Source: Eriocheir sinensis (taxonomy: Eukaryota > Arthropoda > Malacostraca > Decapoda > Varunidae). From it: a DNA stretch of 64,000 nt. The stretch lies in contig NC_066512.1 in the NCBI RefSeq assembly GCF_024679095.1, positions 10,675,409-10,739,408 of the forward strand. The letters are read 5' to 3'. The position numbers and the translations under genes were made by a program. Position 1 is the first letter of the stretch. Each line of letters begins with the position of its first letter. This document shows, piece by piece, positions 1 to 13,100 of this stretch. The notes under the pieces were generated by a model. That model saw only the letters and a list, made by a program, of their open reading frames with translations. It ran no database searches and was not told the origin of the DNA.

Positions 1-34
<34 letters not shown>
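1..34. repeat. (TC)n microsatellite, cut by window edge
   Basis: A pure TC run starts the window and is truncated by it. The following bases to 251 are pyrimidine-rich, with many TTTCC/TCCTT words and no recognisable gene. Confidence 0.95.
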
Positions 35-248
35 ATCCGCTAATTCCTCTAACCTCGTTTAGTTTCCTCAGACTCACAAATCATACATTTTACTTTCCAA
101 TTCTTTTTCTCTTTTTCTTAGTTACTTCGTTTCCTTTTTTCCTCTCCATTATTTTTCTTTCCTTCTCCGTTTCTCCTTCAAGTGCACGTTTTCCTTTTCC
201 CTTTTTCATTATTTTTGCTCCTCCGTTTATTTCCTTCCTCCTCCCGTC

Positions 249-1543
<1,295 letters not shown>

Positions 1544-1564
1544 GGGGGGGGGGGGGGGGGGGGG
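1544..1564. repeat. Poly-G tract (21 G)
   Basis: An uninterrupted run of 21 G lies in otherwise mixed sequence. It could form a G-quadruplex, and length slippage or assembly error is likely. Confidence 0.95.
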
Positions 1565-1747
1565 CATTTCCACGCCGCTCACCCTACACACCTGCCTCGC
1601 GGCTTCCCTGGCCTTCCTCTGTCACAGTTTCTCTCTTCTTTTCTAGTTTATTTGTTTATTTGACTTAAAGAACGGGACTTTTTCCCTTCCCTCACCTTAA
1701 TCTTAATTCATCCACCTTCCATTTCATTTCTTTGCCTCCTCCACTTA

Positions 1748-2377
1748 AGGCGGTGTCACACTAGCACTTTTTCCGTCGATTAATGCGATTTCCGTCGATT
1801 TTTCATCGTTCCGCATGAACTTATCGCATGAATTTGTCAGACGATCAGGATCGTTTTCGCCTGCAAATTTCCGCCTTTGTTTACATTTCCAAGACCAAGA
1901 CAGAGACTTTCCGCGTGGCTTCAACCTGTCTCAAACGCTCTCCTGCAGTGACAGCCTTCCTCATCCTGGTGTCATTTCTGGCAATGAGAGGTGTCACTAA
2001 CTCCAGAAGTCTGTGGTACTGGCTTTTGTCCAACCTGATCCAATTCTTCAGAGTCTCATGATCCTCTAAACTCAGCTCTTTTAACAGCCTGTGGTACACA
2101 CTTTCTCTTTCCCGACGAGCCAACCATGAGCGCATCCATGCACGCTTTTTGGCTTGTTTAGCTCGTCTAAGTCTCACAATACACAGTATTAGGTTCAGAG
2201 CAGCGTATCTTTGCCGCAGCGTGGACTCCATGTTTGTTTACATTCCTTGGTCTGTGCCGACGGAAAGTTTCAGACGAAACACAAGTTTGTGTGTGACAGG
2301 CTGCAGCCAAGATATCGACGATTTTCAGAAAAACGACGGAAAAAGTTGGCGGAGAAAGTGCTAGTGTGACACCGCCT
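1748..2377 (-). mobile_element. PIF/Harbinger DNA transposon, internally deleted derivative
   Basis: The ends are inverted repeats beginning AGGCGGTGTCACACTAGCAC, identical over at least 23 bases (to ...ACTTT) before mismatches start. The element is flanked by TTA on both sides (1745-1747 and 2378-2380), the 3-bp T-W-A target duplication typical of PIF/Harbinger. TTTTCCGTCG-like words recur just inside both ends. At 630 bp it is far shorter than an autonomous element. It still holds the N-terminal part of a transposase on the minus strand (see 1881-2231). The second gene of autonomous Harbingers, a Myb-like protein, is absent. It is therefore probably a non-autonomous deletion derivative mobilised in trans. 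Confidence 0.88.
1881..2231 (-). pseudogene. Harbinger transposase (HARBI1-like), N-terminal fragment
   Basis: A 116-residue minus-strand frame starts with ATG at 2231. It opens with a basic region and continues with a stretch resembling the N-terminus of HARBI1-type nucleases: a YHRLLKEL-type helix, then LEDHETLKNWIRLDKSQ and VTPLIARNDTRMRKAVTAG. In this family that segment precedes the DDE_4 catalytic domain. The open frame runs on for about 20 residues of unrelated sequence and stops near the other element end, so the DDE catalytic core has been deleted. The family call rests on recognised sequence pattern plus the flanking TTA duplication. The fragment cannot catalyse transposition, although a DNA-binding remnant is conceivable. 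Confidence 0.75.
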
Positions 2378-2455
2378 TTAGTGCTTCTTTCCTTGCAGTC
2401 TTTGATTTTTAATATATCTGTTGGATTTACTTATCTCTGCCTGTTTGCTTGTCTG

Positions 2456-2457
<2 letters not shown>

Positions 2458-2527
<70 letters not shown>
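2458..2527. repeat. (TC)n microsatellite, about 35 units, 5' flank of LINE-A
   Basis: A pure TC tract that ends where the sequence assigned to LINE-A begins. The other flank of that element (7426-7585) is also TC. Confidence 0.97.
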
Positions 2528-2529
<2 letters not shown>

Positions 2530-2846
2530 GGTGACTAAACTTACCTGCGCTGGGCTCCTGATCGACTGCCTACCTTACCACTCACACATTTATTTCGCCA
2601 GCCAGTGCTTCATACTGGCTGCTCCAGGTATGTACCAACTCTGACATTATAACCATGGCAGTGTAAAAAGCCAGAATATGGAAGAAAACTGAAAATATAC
2701 GGTTAACTATTCCCCGACAAGCCCTCTGACGTCATCACCGTAACAATCGTCGGCTGCTCCACACTTTCAGAAATTTTCAGCTGGTTAGGACATTATTGTG
2801 GCTATTTTCTTTTGTGTATTGACTTCCTACAGATCAAGAACACAAG

Positions 2847-3730
2847 ATGATGACTAGGACACAGCAGAACAAGGCAGCTGGACGGAGCACTCAACAGGGG
2901 AAGAACAATGCCTCAGTACCTAACTAAACAGACGAGCTGACAACACAGTAGGGGGCTGCCACTCCACTACCTACCACACAGACCACCACTCAACCTCCAT
3001 CAGGACCCCCTTAGGAAATCCCCACTCACACCGCTACCACGCCCTCTGACGTACTGGATCTCATCACTGCTGACACTGCAACTATCTCTGAGGAAGGTAA
3101 AACTATTGTAAACACTATTATCAAGGCAATGCAATTAATAAATAATCAGAAAGATTAAAAAAAATAGCACAATTGCAAAGCCATGTCAGTCAGCTTCAAA
3201 ACAGAATAACAGAACTTGAGAATCAAGTGGATGAAGTTAACCAGTACGAGAGAAGGGACACCATCATTGTTAGTGGTCCAGATCTACCAAAGGAAGAACA
3301 AAACGAGGACAGTGTAGATGTGGCGGTGAGATCAATCAGAGAAAACCTTCACATAAATATAAATAACTCTGACATAAATGTTGCTCATAGACTAGGAGCA
3401 AAGAAATCACAGAACGACTCTCGGCCAATCATTGTTAAACTCCGGAGCAGGCAAACAAAATACACCACCATGAATGCGTGTGTAACAGTTAGGCCTAACC
3501 TGTACATTAATGAGAGCCAAACCACAAAGCGCCGATCATTGTTCAAGATAGTATGGGACATAAGAAAGTAACACAGAGAAAAATTCCAACAATGCTACAC
3601 AAATGATGGTAAAATAGTTGTGAAGCTGAAACACTCACAAAGGAAACACATCATCACTAATAACGCAGGTCTTGCACATTTCCTAGATAGCTACCCAATA
3701 CTAAAGGAAGCTTCAAACCCTCAGGCGTAA
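2847..3730 (+). pseudogene. LINE-A ORF1 remnant (coiled-coil, RNA-binding-like protein)
   Basis: From ATG 2847 one frame gives a Gln/Thr/Pro-rich N-terminus with stops at about 2925, 2949 and 3012, then a Ser/Asp region. A shift near 3150 leads to an open stretch, 3173-3571. That stretch has a heptad-like LQNRITELENQVDEVNQYE coiled coil followed by RRDTIIVSG, VAHRLG and RPIIVKL segments. These resemble the RRM-like core of ORF1 proteins in L1/CR1-group LINEs. An in-frame TAA at 3569-3571 interrupts it, after which the same frame stays open to TAA 3728-3730. The expected role is RNA chaperone and RNP formation. The product is broken in several places. Confidence 0.7.
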
Positions 3731-3787
3731 ACCTTGCTGCTATATAAATGATGGTAAACTTGTTGTGAAGTTGAAACACTCACAAAG
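3599..3787 (+). repeat. 42-bp direct repeat in the LINE-A ORF1 3' end
   Basis: Positions 3599-3640 (AAATGATGGTAAAATAGTTG...) recur at 3746-3787 with about four differences and the same reading sense. The unit encodes an N-D-G-K-[IL]-V-V-K-L-K-H-S-Q segment. The second copy lies just after the ORF1 stop and immediately before a trinucleotide tract, so it looks like a local duplication that seeded that tract. Confidence 0.85.
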
Positions 3788-3975
3788 TACACTACTTCTT
3801 TTACTATCACTACTACTACTAATACTAATTTTACTATCACTACTACTACTATCACTACTACTACTACTTTTACTATCACTACTACTACTACTACTACTAC
3901 TTTTACTATCACTACTACTACTACTACTACTACTACTTTTACTATTACTACTACTACTATTACTATTGATTATAC
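3787..3975. repeat. Imperfect (TAC/ACT)n trinucleotide tract
   Basis: About 190 bp of TAC/ACT triplets broken by TTTTACTATC blocks, lying between ORF1 and ORF2 of LINE-A. It accounts for the Leu-rich and Val-rich open frames here, which are not genes. Confidence 0.93.
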
Positions 3976-4262
3976 TTCTGCTATCAATTCTATTAACATT
4001 ATTTAAGTTAATATTTTTAAGGTTACTGTTATTATTAGTTCACTGCTAGTTTTTTTTTCTATTAAGATGCTTACAAATGCTACTACAACTACTGCTATGA
4101 TTATTTCAAATTAATAATTATTATTGTTACAAGTAATATGATTAACTTTTGTCATAACTTCCTCTCTGCATACCTGGAGAGACTTTATTACCTTGTTTAC
4201 TTTTTTTTATTTATTCTTTAGTGTGTTGTATTTATTAATCCGTGTCATCTTGTTTACAACAT

Positions 4263-6984
4263 ATGGATAATTTATATAATTCTTTGTATGATGATAATGA
4301 TGTGTTCTCCTTGAACTTAGAATTAAATGTAATAGAGAAAATATCAGGGCAGCGAGATCTTAAATCTTTATCTAGATACTTTAATATTGATGATTATATA
4401 TCGGCAACCAAGTCATTAGATAACAACTACCTTAACATTATACATATTAATATTAGATCACTTCACAAAAACTTTGATGTATTAAAATCTTTTCTTAATG
4501 ATTTACCAAAACCACCTGACATTATTGCTATTACTGAGACATGGCTACAAGAACACACTAAACATCTTTATTCATTGGAAGGCTGTGATGATTCATGTCA
4601 CTTAGTAAGAACTGAAAGAGAACATGGAGGGATATCTATCTTTACTAATAATACGTTGAAGATAGAATTATTGAACCAGTTTTGCTTCATTAATGAAAGT
4701 ATCGAAATTTGTACTTCCAAACTATATGGACCAATTTCACACCTCCCTCACTATCAGGAATCCTTCATTATTGTATATCAGACCATCTTCCCATATTCAT
4801 TAATATCAATCAGCAATGTAAACCTAATACCAAACATAGGTAAATTTTAGTCTTCAACACCAATAATCATAATCTATTTACCAATGAGCTACATAAAATA
4901 AACTGGAAGGAACTACTAAATCTAGAAAATACAAATGATAATTTTAATCTTTTCTATGAATAAAAGTTTCCCCATTAAAACAAAATATGTAACTACAAAA
5001 AGACTTCATAATGCTTGGCTTACAGGCGGAATACTTAAATCTATCAAACATAAATGTAACTTGTTTAAAATGTATAAACTTGGAACAGTTTCTTATGAGA
5101 CCTTTAAACAATATAGAAATTACCTTACTCAGATTATTACGGTTGCCAAAAGGAACTATTATTTCCAAATATTTACAAATTTTTGCAGAAATACCAGAAA
5201 GATTTGGCAAACAATCAATGAATTAAAAGGTAATAGATACAAAGCAAACAATATCAAGTCATTGCAGTATAATAATTCAGTATTAAGTGATCCGTCAGAT
5301 ATATCAGAAGCCTTCAATAGATACTTTTCCACTATTGCATCTGAACTTGACAGAAAACTCCCAAATATAAATATAGACCAGAAAAACTATCTTAAAGGTA
5401 ACTTTCCAAATTCTATGATGTGCCCTATTGTTACTACCTTTGATTTGGCTACAGTAATTAAGTCATTAAACAATAAAAAATCAGGCATTAATGATATATC
5501 ACCCTCTGTTATTAAAAGAAACTCTCATTTGATTTCAATCCCTTTGGCTATACTTTTTAATCAATCTGTTACAACTGGAACTTTTCCATCTCTGTTGAAG
5601 ACTGCAAAAATTACACCTATCCACAAGTCTGGTCCCGATGATGACCCTAAAAACTATAGACCAATATCTCAACAAACAATTTTCTCTAAAATATTTGAAA
5701 CTTTAATGAAGGTTTATTTAATTGACTATCTTGAAACTAAGAATATATTAAACCCTTCTCAATATGGTTTTAGGCGGAACTGCAGCACTTTTACAGCCTT
5801 AAATGTATTTTCTAATGATGTACTTTCTGCAATTGACAAAAAAACTCCATGTCTTATCCATATTTATAGATTTTGCTAAAGCCTTTGATACAGTACATCA
5901 TAAGATTCTTATTAACAAAATGTACCACTATGGGATCAGAGGCCCAATACTCTCTTGGTTCAAAGATTACCTAACGGACAGACATCAATGTACTGTATTT
6001 AGCGGCGAAAAATCATCTACTACCACTGTAAAGCTTGGTGTACCTCAAGGAAGAGTTCTAGGCCCAATTCTGTTTCTAATATACATCAATGATATATCAA
6101 ATCTTTTCTTTAAAGCTAAAAGTATATTGTTTGCCGATGACATGACACTCTACTTAACAGGTCCAAACCAAGATCAACTTGTACTAAATGCAAATCATGA
6201 ACTCGAAAAACTATACCAATGGTGTCTATGTAACAGACTTACAATTAATACAAAGAAAACTTGCTTTATGCTGTTCACTACTAAAAAAGCGTCTAACTTG
6301 ATTAATTTAAAAATCATTAATGAAACAATCTCTAAAACTGATAGAGGGAGATTTCTTGGTGTAGATTATGATGATTCATTATCATTTAAATATCACATAC
6401 ATAACCTTACACTGAAAATATCAAGACACATTGCTTTACTTTATCAAATAAAGGATCTCATGCCTCAAAATGTATTAAAGTCAATATACTATGCACACAT
6501 TTATTCACTAATTACCTACTGCAACCCCATTTGGTGTACAACATACACCACCTATTTAACCCCCCTAAGATTGCAGCTCAAAAAAATTGTAAGAATTATT
6601 ACTAATAGCAACTATTTAGCACACACTAGTCCACTCTTCAAGGAAACCAAAATTTTAAAACTGGATGATATAACTAAACTGGAAATAGCTACACTCATGT
6701 ACAAAAATAAGAATGAAATGCGTGACCTCCTCCCATCTCATGATTATAGTACCCGTCACCGCGACAATCTAAGCTTTCCTATTCATCGTCTTTCAAAATT
6801 CCAACATTCAACTACTTACTTGGGTCCAGTAATTTGGAATTCTATCCCCACACAAATTCAAGAAGCTCCTTCCCTCAACACATTCAAAAGCCGATTAAAA
6901 ACTAATATTATAATGACCTATCAACTGACTCACTTTTTCCTTATAAATATGCATATGTGTATGTACTTTAAAATATTATGTTAA
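4263..6984 (+). pseudogene. LINE-A ORF2 remnant: endonuclease plus reverse transcriptase
   Basis: From ATG 4263 the first frame (to 4850) carries APE-type endonuclease sequence: NIIHINIRSL, then DIIAITETWL and GGISIF. The late SDHLPIF motif appears near 4780 in another frame, and I see no GDFN motif, so the domain is shifted and internally deleted. Reverse transcriptase follows in frame 4935-5879 (KSGINDISP, NYRPIS, SQYGFR) and, after a frameshift near 5850, in 5803-6984 (FIDFAKAFDTVHH, GVPQGRVLGPILF, catalytic FADD near 6130, and the thumb/C-terminal LWNSIP-type motif, here VIWNSIP). The normal role is target-site nicking and target-primed reverse transcription. Two or more frameshifts make this copy non-functional. 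The catalytic FADD is intact. Confidence 0.88.
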
Positions 6985-7017
6985 TTAATTAATGCAACAT
7001 ATGTGCAATTTACTTAT

Positions 7018-7155
7018 GTATATGAATGGGTGTATGCGTGTGCGCATGTGTATGTGTGCGCATATGTATATGTGTATGCTTGTGTGTATGCATGTGTATG
7101 TGTGTATGAGTATATATAGGTCTATGTGTGTGCATGCATGTATGTATGTACGCGT
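7018..7155. repeat. Alternating TG/CA/TA-rich tract in the LINE-A 3' UTR
   Basis: A degenerate alternating purine/pyrimidine stretch (GTGTATGCGTGTGCGCATGT-like) directly after ORF2. It has Z-DNA potential and causes a spurious Met/Cys-rich open frame. Confidence 0.8.
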
Positions 7156-7422
7156 TTATTCTATTGTGTTATCTCGCATGCTCAATATATGATTCTATTA
7201 CTTTAACATTATGTAAAGTTATCATAATCATTTCATCTTTACTACAATTATTATTAATGTTGTCACAGCCAGTAATTTTCAAATAAATTACATATTTTCT
7301 TGCCTAAAAAGCTATGCTTTAGACAGGCTAGCTTTAGTTGTACAGCTTAAAGCTCTGTCCATATATATATGCATATGACATATATAATTTTGTATAACTA
7401 ATAGCTATAAATAAATGTTTCA

Positions 7423-7589
<167 letters not shown>

Positions 7590-7656
7590 GTGGGGTGTTT
7601 TCGAGTAAATAATTCTCTCACCCATGACTGGAACCCTTTAAGTCTTCTTAATGGTC

Positions 7657-7680
7657 TGTGTGTGTGTGTGTGTGTGTGTG
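7657..7680. repeat. Short (GT)n tract
   Basis: About 12 GT units between the TC tract and the BEL remnant. Confidence 0.9.
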
Positions 7681-7742
7681 GGTATGTTATAGTGAGCTCA
7701 AGCGGATAAAGGTTACATATAGAATGAAATTCTACAGCTCCA

Positions 7743-9591
7743 TTACCTTGTTTGACCTTGACTGTTCTTATTGTCCAATCCCTTAATAATTTGCAAGACA
7801 GTTCCCATTACCCAGAAGGGTCTGGGTTTATTTAAAGCTTTAATCAGAACTATATCTCCTATTTTAATTTTGTTTTCCCAAGTTGTCTGACATAGGTTTC
7901 TGCTATGTTCTCTTAAGCTGAGTAGATAACTCTCATACCACAACTTTTTAAAGCTTTCTAATACTTCCTCTTGCACTTCAAGAGTCTTTTCTTAAGAGGG
8001 CTGGCTCTGGTCATCGACCCACACTTCCCCATCCCCCCTCATTACGAGAGATGGGTTCCCATGAAGTTTCAAGAAGGAGTTAGATGTTATAAACTCCAAG
8101 CTTTCTGAGCTGGATCAGTAGGTCAAGGATCTAGAATTTATGGCCAACTGAATGCTTGACAAGGTTGTTAACATCTCAAAGTATGTCAACTTGGCCCTTC
8201 CGACTACTTTATACAAACAATTCTTGAGCACCCTTATTAACCTTTCCCAAGCAGAGCCTACCCATGCTGAATATAAGGGAATTCTCACATGCTTGATGTT
8301 AATTCTCTCCAGTTCTTCTTGAACTTCTTTGGATTGTAAGGAATTTTCTAAAATGTTGCCACCTTTTAAGAAGGCTTTGGCATTATCACTGTACAGGTAA
8401 TGGGGAATAGAATATAGGTTACAAAATCTATGAAAGGCTAACAGAAAATTCTTTGTTGTCATGTCAGGTAATAATTCAAAGTGAACAGCTCTAATATTAA
8501 GACAAGTGAATACCAAAACATAAACCTTGACTGACTGATCATAAGTTCATCTTTGACCCAGAAATGGCCAGTATAATCTACCCCGACAAGTTGAAAAGGT
8601 TTTATTTGGTTCATATGATGCTTCGGCATATCTGTGAATTTTGGGTACTTAAATGCCAAGGCATTATACTTTTTACATACATTACAAGAGCTTAGTGTGC
8701 TCTTGACTGCCATCCTACCCTTAGGGATCCAGTACCCTTGTTCCCTTAAGCAATTCAAGGTAGTTCCAATGCCTAAATGTTGCATTTTGTTATGACTGTC
8801 ATTTATTATCAATGTAGTTAACCTGTGCTCCTTAGGGAGTAACACAGGGTGATGTATGTCATACTTGAAGTATTGACACTTACTTATCCTGCCTTTGGAC
8901 CTTATAATGCCTCTTTCATCTAGAAATAAGTTGAGGTTAGATAACAGAGGAATATTTTTTCATTTGCATTATTTGGAGTGTTCAAGAAATTCAGTTCATT
9001 CTGGAAACACTCAGTTTGAGCCACCTTTACCCAATACAATAAGGCTTTCTTTTTAGGATCACACTCCTTTATTTTATTTAGAAATTTATATAGGTAAGCT
9101 GTGCACCTCAGCAAGCCCTCAACAGATGAGTATTTATTTATATTTATTACTCCTGTATTTAGTTTAGGCGGTTGAGAGGTACAAGCAGTGCATATTTTGC
9201 CCTTTTGAGAAGGCGCTATGCTCAACAAAGGGTATTGAGGCCACAGTTGGTAATCATTAGTAAGCCACTGTGGTCCCTCCAGCCAGAACTTCATTTTATC
9301 CAGATATTTGCTATAAGATAACCCTTTGGTTAGCATATCTGCTGGGTTCTCTTCAGTGTGTACATAGTGGTATGCTACAGGTAACTTGAATTTCTTACTT
9401 ATTTCAGTCTTCAGGCCATCAGCTTCTAACACTCTATTTTTCAAGAATTTGGATTTTACTTTAGTATCCTTAGTTAGAAGCCAATTTAGCACCACCTGAG
9501 CATCCACACAGATATTTATAAATTGAATTTGGATGTGTTGATAAGCCTCTAAAATTGTAGGTAAGCATTTACAAGCTAATATCACACCCAT
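7743..9591 (-). pseudogene. BEL/Pao LTR retrotransposon pol remnant (RNase H, integrase, DUF5641)
   Basis: Read on the minus strand, the order is that of the second half of a BEL/Pao pol. An RNase H-like segment (9591 to about 8920) has ICVDAQVVLNWLL, YVHTEENPADMLTKG and the FWLEGPQWL signature typical of Pao elements. The integrase zinc-binding part (8845-8459; HNKMQHLGIGTT...CNVCKKYNA) and the core (VGVDYTGHF; SDNAKAF; AWVGSAWERL, supplying the D, D and E) follow. A C-terminal DUF5641-like domain (7976-7743; KIGDIVLIK...RPFWVMGTVLQI) ends it. Frame changes occur near 8850, 8500 and 8000. No LTR is visible next to it. Protease and RT are missing because the upstream side stops abruptly at a Gypsy fragment near 9590. 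It is inactive. Confidence 0.88.
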
Positions 9592-10178
9592 GAGCTACAG
9601 CAGGCTGGCACAGGCGCTGGAGCAACGATATGGGACCAAGCACCAGAACGAGCTCTTCAGGGTTAGGTTCAGAACCCGCAACAGGAGGCGCGGCGAGTCT
9701 CTTCAGGAACTCGCTCAGGACCTTGAGAGCATGGCGCACAAGGCATACCCAGGTGCCACCCCAGACCTGCTGACGGTTTTGCTGCGTGATAAATTCATCG
9801 ATGCCCTGGACAGCCCTCAGCTGAAGATACAAGTGAACCAAGCTAAGCCAACATCAATGAAGGAAGCTCTGGCACGTGCCATGGAGTTTGAGTCCGTTGT
9901 TAGGTCTAGCTTGTCAAGCTTCAGGGACGACTCGACTTCTGGCTTTCGGGCACGAAAGGGACAGTGACACAGACAGGTTCCAAGGAACGTGCTGGTACTG
10001 CGAGAAGGTTGGGCACAAGGAGAACGAATGCTATAAGAGGAAAAAGGAATATGAAGGTGGCGCTAAGAAGAAGCCCAGAGAAGGACCCAAGTGCTGGACC
10101 TGTGGAGAAAAGGGGCACTGGAAGAATGAGTGTCGGAAAATTGTGCCCCCAACGAGGGACCACCACTCGGGAAACTAA
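9590..10178 (+). pseudogene. Gypsy gag, partial and frameshifted (capsid C-terminus plus two zinc knuckles)
   Basis: The first frame (9590-9967) encodes a Retrotrans_gag-like segment (SRLAQALEQRYG, FRVRFRTRNRRRGESLQELAQDLE, LRDKFIDAL) with no N-terminus. It stops at 9967. The continuation is in another frame (9876-10178), where two CCHC zinc knuckles lie in tandem (CWYCEKVGHKENEC and CWTCGEKGHWKNEC), ending at TAA 10176-10178. A one-base shift near 9950 therefore splits gag. Gag normally forms the virus-like particle, and the knuckles bind the genomic RNA. The knuckle frame overlaps the pol frame by 49 nt and sits one base back from it, the layout of a -1 frameshift junction. Confidence 0.85.
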
Positions 10179-13100
10179 GAAGGACTGGTTCACGGGGGCA
10201 ACGACCAGTCTGTCCTGTACATGCCCCCAAGATATCAACGTGCAGGAGAACCACCATGACGAGCTGCCAAGTGGAGGGCAAGGTTGACGGAGTGTTGTGG
10301 CCTGTGGTCGTCGACACAGGCTCGGAACGCACATTGGTGCGGCCTGATGTGGTGAGTCATCGTCGGCTTCCTAAGACGCCGCATCGACTGTGCGGAGTCA
10401 CAGGACACTACGCAGAGCTCAGAGGCCCAGTGGACGTGAAGTTTGAGCTCGGAGGAAAGGAAGAGTTCCTCTCTGTCTACGTGGCTGACATGGACGACCC
10501 CTGCATCCTAGGTATGGATTATCTTGTCTCCCACAGGTGCGAGCTGGACTTCCGCGCTAAGCAGCTAACTGTAGGAGGAAGGAGGGTGCCACTGACGACT
10601 GTGAACAAGGAAGACCTGCCAGTGACGGTCAAGCGCACCACCATTATTCCTCCGGGGTCGGAGATGCTGTTACCCTGTCAAATTACGGGTGCCCCCCCGG
10701 CTAGCCTGTGTGTGGTAGAGAGTGGAAGTCGATGCCCGGTAGAAAACGGGGTGATTGTAGTCAGTACTTTGGTAGACCCTGCTGCAGCGGAAGTGCCTGT
10801 CGTCGTGGCCAATGTCTCCTTCAGCCCAAAGAAAATAGAACAAGGGACCATGGTGGGGTTGTGCCAAGAGATCGACCAGGAACCGAGAACCTGTGTCTGC
10901 AGGAGAACCCTGACGAAGCCCCAGGAGGAGCTGCCCGACTACCTGCGCGACCTGTTTGACAGGAGCTCCAAGTGTCTAGAGGAGCCCCAAGTGGAACAGC
11001 TTAGGGAGCTTCTCGTGAGGAATGCAGATGTGTTTTCCACAGGAGACCTGGACTTGGGGTGTACGGACCTGGTAGAGCACCACATCGACACAGGTAGCCA
11101 CCGCCCAGTGAAGCAAGCTCCTCGAAGGATGGCACCAGCCCGTCGCAAGGAGATGGATGAGGTAATGGATGATCTCCGGCAACAGGGGTTAATCGAGCGG
11201 TCCAGCAGCCCGTGGGCGTCTGCTGTAGTGCTCGTCAGGAAAAAGGACGGTTCCCTCAGGTGCTGCGTGGACTACCGAGCCCTCAACGATCTCACCATCA
11301 AGGATTCATACCCACTTCCACGGATCGACGACACGCTCGACGCTTTGGTGGGCTCCAAGTGGTTTTCAACACTGGATATGAAGTCTGGGTATCACCAAGT
11401 CAAAATAGCGGAGCAGGACAAAGAGAAAACAGCCTTCTCCTACGGTCAAGGCCTGTGGCAGTTTAAGGTTATGCCCTTTGGCCTCTGCAACGCGCCGGCC
11501 ACGTTCGAGCGGCTGATGGAGAGGGTGCTGGAGGGACTTCACTGGAAGACGGCACTCATCTACGTCGACGACGTGATTGTCTTTGGCCAGACCTTCGAAC
11601 AGGAGATGGAAAGACTATCAGAGGTTTTCGCCCGGTTTAGAGCTGCACACCTTAAGCTCACCCCGAAGAAATGCTGCCTATTCCAAAGGGAGGTCCAATA
11701 CTTGGGACACATCGTGAGCGAGGCTGGAGTACGCACTGATCCTGAGAAGGTGGCTGCGGTAAGGGACTGGCCGACACCCACCAATGTGAAGGAGCTGCGG
11801 AGCTTCCTCGGGTTGTGCTCATACTACCGCAGGTTTGTAAAAGGCTTCGCTACGATTGCTGCACCACTGCACCTCCTGACGAAGAAGGGGCGCAAGTTTG
11901 AGTGGACAGCGGAAACTCAGGTTGCCTTTGAGAACCTCAAGGAGGCCCTCATCAGCTCGCCCGTACTCACCTACCCAGACCCCTCTAAGCCTTTTATACT
12001 GGATTGTGATGCCAGTGATGAGGGGATTGGTGGAGTGCTGTCCCAGGCATGTGCCGACATGGAACGGGTTGTGGCCTACTTCAGCAAGAAGCTCACCCCA
12101 GCCGATAAAAAATTTTGCGTGACCCGGAAAGAACTCCTGGCAGTAGTCAAGAGCCTTGACTTTTTCCATGCTTACCTGTACGGTGCAACTTTCACCATCC
12201 GCACGGATCACGCTGCACTACGGTGGCTGAAATCACTGAAAAACCCTGAGGGCCAGCTTGCTCGCTGGATAGGTAAACTAGAGCAGCATCACTACACTAT
12301 TGTGCATCGATCTGGGCTAACACACGGTAACGCGGACAACTTGAGCCGGCGCCCCTGCCTACCTGAGTGTCAACATTGCCTCCAGAGAGAAAGCGTCCAG
12401 AATATGTGCCGCCGCACTACAGTGGAACAGACAGCGGAGGTGCCATGGGAAGACTTGGGAAAACTGCAGCGGGAGGACCGAGATCTGAGACCAATTATGA
12501 CGTTGCTGAGTCAGTCGTCAACGCGACCTGGGTGGGAAGTAATTTCGAGAGAAAGCCCTACCACCAAGAATTACTGGACTCAGTGGGACACTCTTCGGAT
12601 GGACGACGGGGTGTTGCAGCGACGCTGGGTCTCTATTGATGGTCTTGACCACTATTGGTCCACGGTGCTACCTGTGAAGTCCCGGGAAGGCGTCTTGAAA
12701 GAAATGCACGACAGCATCACCAGCGGACACCTTGGGGTAAAGACGACACTGAGTCGCCTGCGCCAAAGGTTCTATTGGGTTGGCATGAGGAAGGACGTGG
12801 AAGAATGGTGTCACGCGTGTGAGGTGTGCTGTGCAAAGAAGGGCCCCAAGAAGCGTCACCGTGCCCCATTGCAACTATACCAGGTTGGAGCCCCCATGGA
12901 ACGGGTGGCAGTGGATATAGCAGGACCCTTGCCTCTGACGACGAACGGAAATAAGTACATCTGCGTCACAATGGATTACTTCACCAAGTGGCCGGAAGCC
13001 TACGCCATCCCTGACCAGGAAGCCACTACCATCGCCAAGGTTTTGGTGGAGGAGTTCTTCTGTCGCTTCGGTGTGCCTAACGAGCTCCATTCCGACCAGG

